Positions 63,494 to 64,000 of a stretch of 64,000 bases of DNA are shown in pieces (the first letter of the stretch is position 1; every line of letters begins with the position of its first letter). Source of the DNA: Planctomycetaceae bacterium. Lineage in GTDB: Bacteria; Planctomycetota; Planctomycetia; Planctomycetales; Planctomycetaceae. Location of the stretch: contig JAKFVC010000001.1 in the NCBI GenBank assembly GCA_021732415.1, positions 1 to 64,000 of the forward strand, in the 5' to 3' direction. A program made the position numbers and the translations under genes. The notes beneath the pieces were generated by a model. The model was not told the origin of the DNA and did no database searches. It was given only the letters and a program-made list of their open reading frames with translations.

Positions 63494-64000
63494 ATGATTG
63501 GCAAACACGCGTGGCTCTTGGGCTTGAGCGTATCGTTCATGGGCGTGGCCGCCTTCGCCGCGGACCCGAAGACGACTGTCGTGGCAACGGGCATCGATAA
63601 TCCCTCGGGATTGGCACTCCAGACGACAACGGGTGATCTGTTTGTCGCCGCGCGTTCGGGTGTCCATCGCTTGACGTTGGGCGAGAAGCCCGCCTTAACC
63701 GTGGAAATTAACGGCTTTAATACAGACATCTACGGCAAAGGTCCCAAATACAACATCGGCCCGCTAGGCGTGGCGATGATCAACGAAAACTTTCTGGTTG
63801 TTGCCGACGGTGGCAATCCCGATGAAAAGGAAGTAGTTCTGGTGATGGAAGTCGGTAATAAAGCACCGAAAACCCCATCCACTCCCAAGGATGCTGATAA
63901 GGTGCTGGGGCCGATCAAGGCGGGCAAGGAGTCGGCCAAGGGTGAAGGCAACTACTACGGTGTGGCGATCAGCAGTGATGCCATTTTCGTGACTTGCAAT
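63494..64000 (+). CDS. secreted beta-propeller-like protein, cut by window end
   Basis: Open for 169 codons from ATG 63494 to the last base, with no stop. A signal peptide (GKHAWLLGLSVSFMGVAAFA) is followed by repeated motifs of NHL/propeller character: TGIDNPSGLALQTTTGDLFVAARSGVHRL and YNIGPLGVAMINENFLVVADGG. It probably continues as a multi-blade propeller. It follows the cytochrome c peroxidase gene with a 120 bp gap and may be functionally linked. Confidence 0.7.
   Translation, partial: MIGKHAWLLGLSVSFMGVAAFAADPKTTVVATGIDNPSGLALQTTTGDLFVAARSGVHRLTLGEKPALTVEINGFNTDIYGKGPKYNIGPLGVAMINENFLVVADGGNPDEKEVVLVMEVGNKAPKTPSTPKDADKVLGPIKAGKESAKGEGNYYGVAISSDAIFVTCN

Noticed and set aside
1-64000. 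tRNA, rRNA, CRISPR array or insertion sequence
   Set aside because: I found no cloverleaf, no rRNA signature, no regularly spaced direct repeats and no transposase frame. The many palindromes are dispersed and not array-like.

Overview
The window looks like a chromosomal segment of a planctomycete (phylum Planctomycetota, probably class Planctomycetia). The evidence is: two DUF1501-type secreted proteins, a double planctomycete-type cytochrome c (PSCyt1-like), an orphan formylmethanofuran dehydrogenase C-subunit homologue, olefin-biosynthesis genes, an HTTM-domain protein, secreted WD40/LamG and Gly/Tyr-rich proteins, and intergenic palindromes whose chance translation gives the VEERSDDTTG-type peptide that I associate with planctomycete annotations. 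G+C is high, except for a visibly AT-richer stretch at about 30.9-32.7 kb. I see no rRNA, tRNA, IS element, prophage or CRISPR array.

Layout. 0-12.5 kb: larE with a small overlapping gene, a secreted double-haem cytochrome, thiO, dtd, a CvpA-type membrane protein, accA, a LamG+WD40 secreted protein and a secreted coiled-coil protein. 13-17 kb: fhcC-like gene, then oleC and oleD. 17.5-21.1 kb: a minus-strand glycine-cleavage cluster gcvH-gcvPA-gcvPB without gcvT. 21-30 kb: a GT39-type membrane glycosyltransferase, an SLBB-like secreted/membrane protein, a 43-residue lipoprotein behind a strong sigma-54-type promoter, a periplasmic-type metallo-beta-lactamase-fold hydrolase and an oxalate/formate-type MFS carrier. 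30-34 kb: endonuclease IV, then the AT-richer pair (tail-anchored winged-helix-like protein and FRG-domain protein), then two small envelope proteins. 34.8-43.5 kb: a large TPR protein, a DtxR-type regulator, dnaB, ribD, a class II phosphodiesterase-like hydrolase and a PA-IL-lectin-like secreted protein. 44-48.5 kb: Xaa-Pro peptidase, accB, accC and a PPi-type phosphofructokinase. 48.8-64 kb: two DUF1501 proteins, an MFS carrier, an alpha/beta hydrolase, a UDP-glucuronate epimerase-like protein, proC, an HTTM protein with its neighbour, a TMTC-like TPR membrane protein, a di-haem cytochrome c peroxidase and the start of a secreted protein cut by the window edge.

Most genes are single transcription units separated by 100-1000 bp gaps. 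The real clusters are larE/small gene, gcvH-PA-PB, accB-accC and perhaps oleC-oleD. Housekeeping metabolism (fatty-acid, glycine, proline, riboflavin and thiamine pathways, glycolysis) is mixed with envelope and secreted proteins.

The most striking structure is in the gaps. Nearly every long gap holds one or more long inverted repeats of several families: four copies of a ~240 bp compound palindrome with compensatory base changes, a modular GTAGC...GCTAC family, inverted pairs of a GGGACGGGTCTCC-type element, and long hairpins built from short iterated words. Other candidates for new biology are the sigma-54/mini-lipoprotein unit and the FRG/tail-anchored pair. All calls rest on reading the sequence only; no database search was run.
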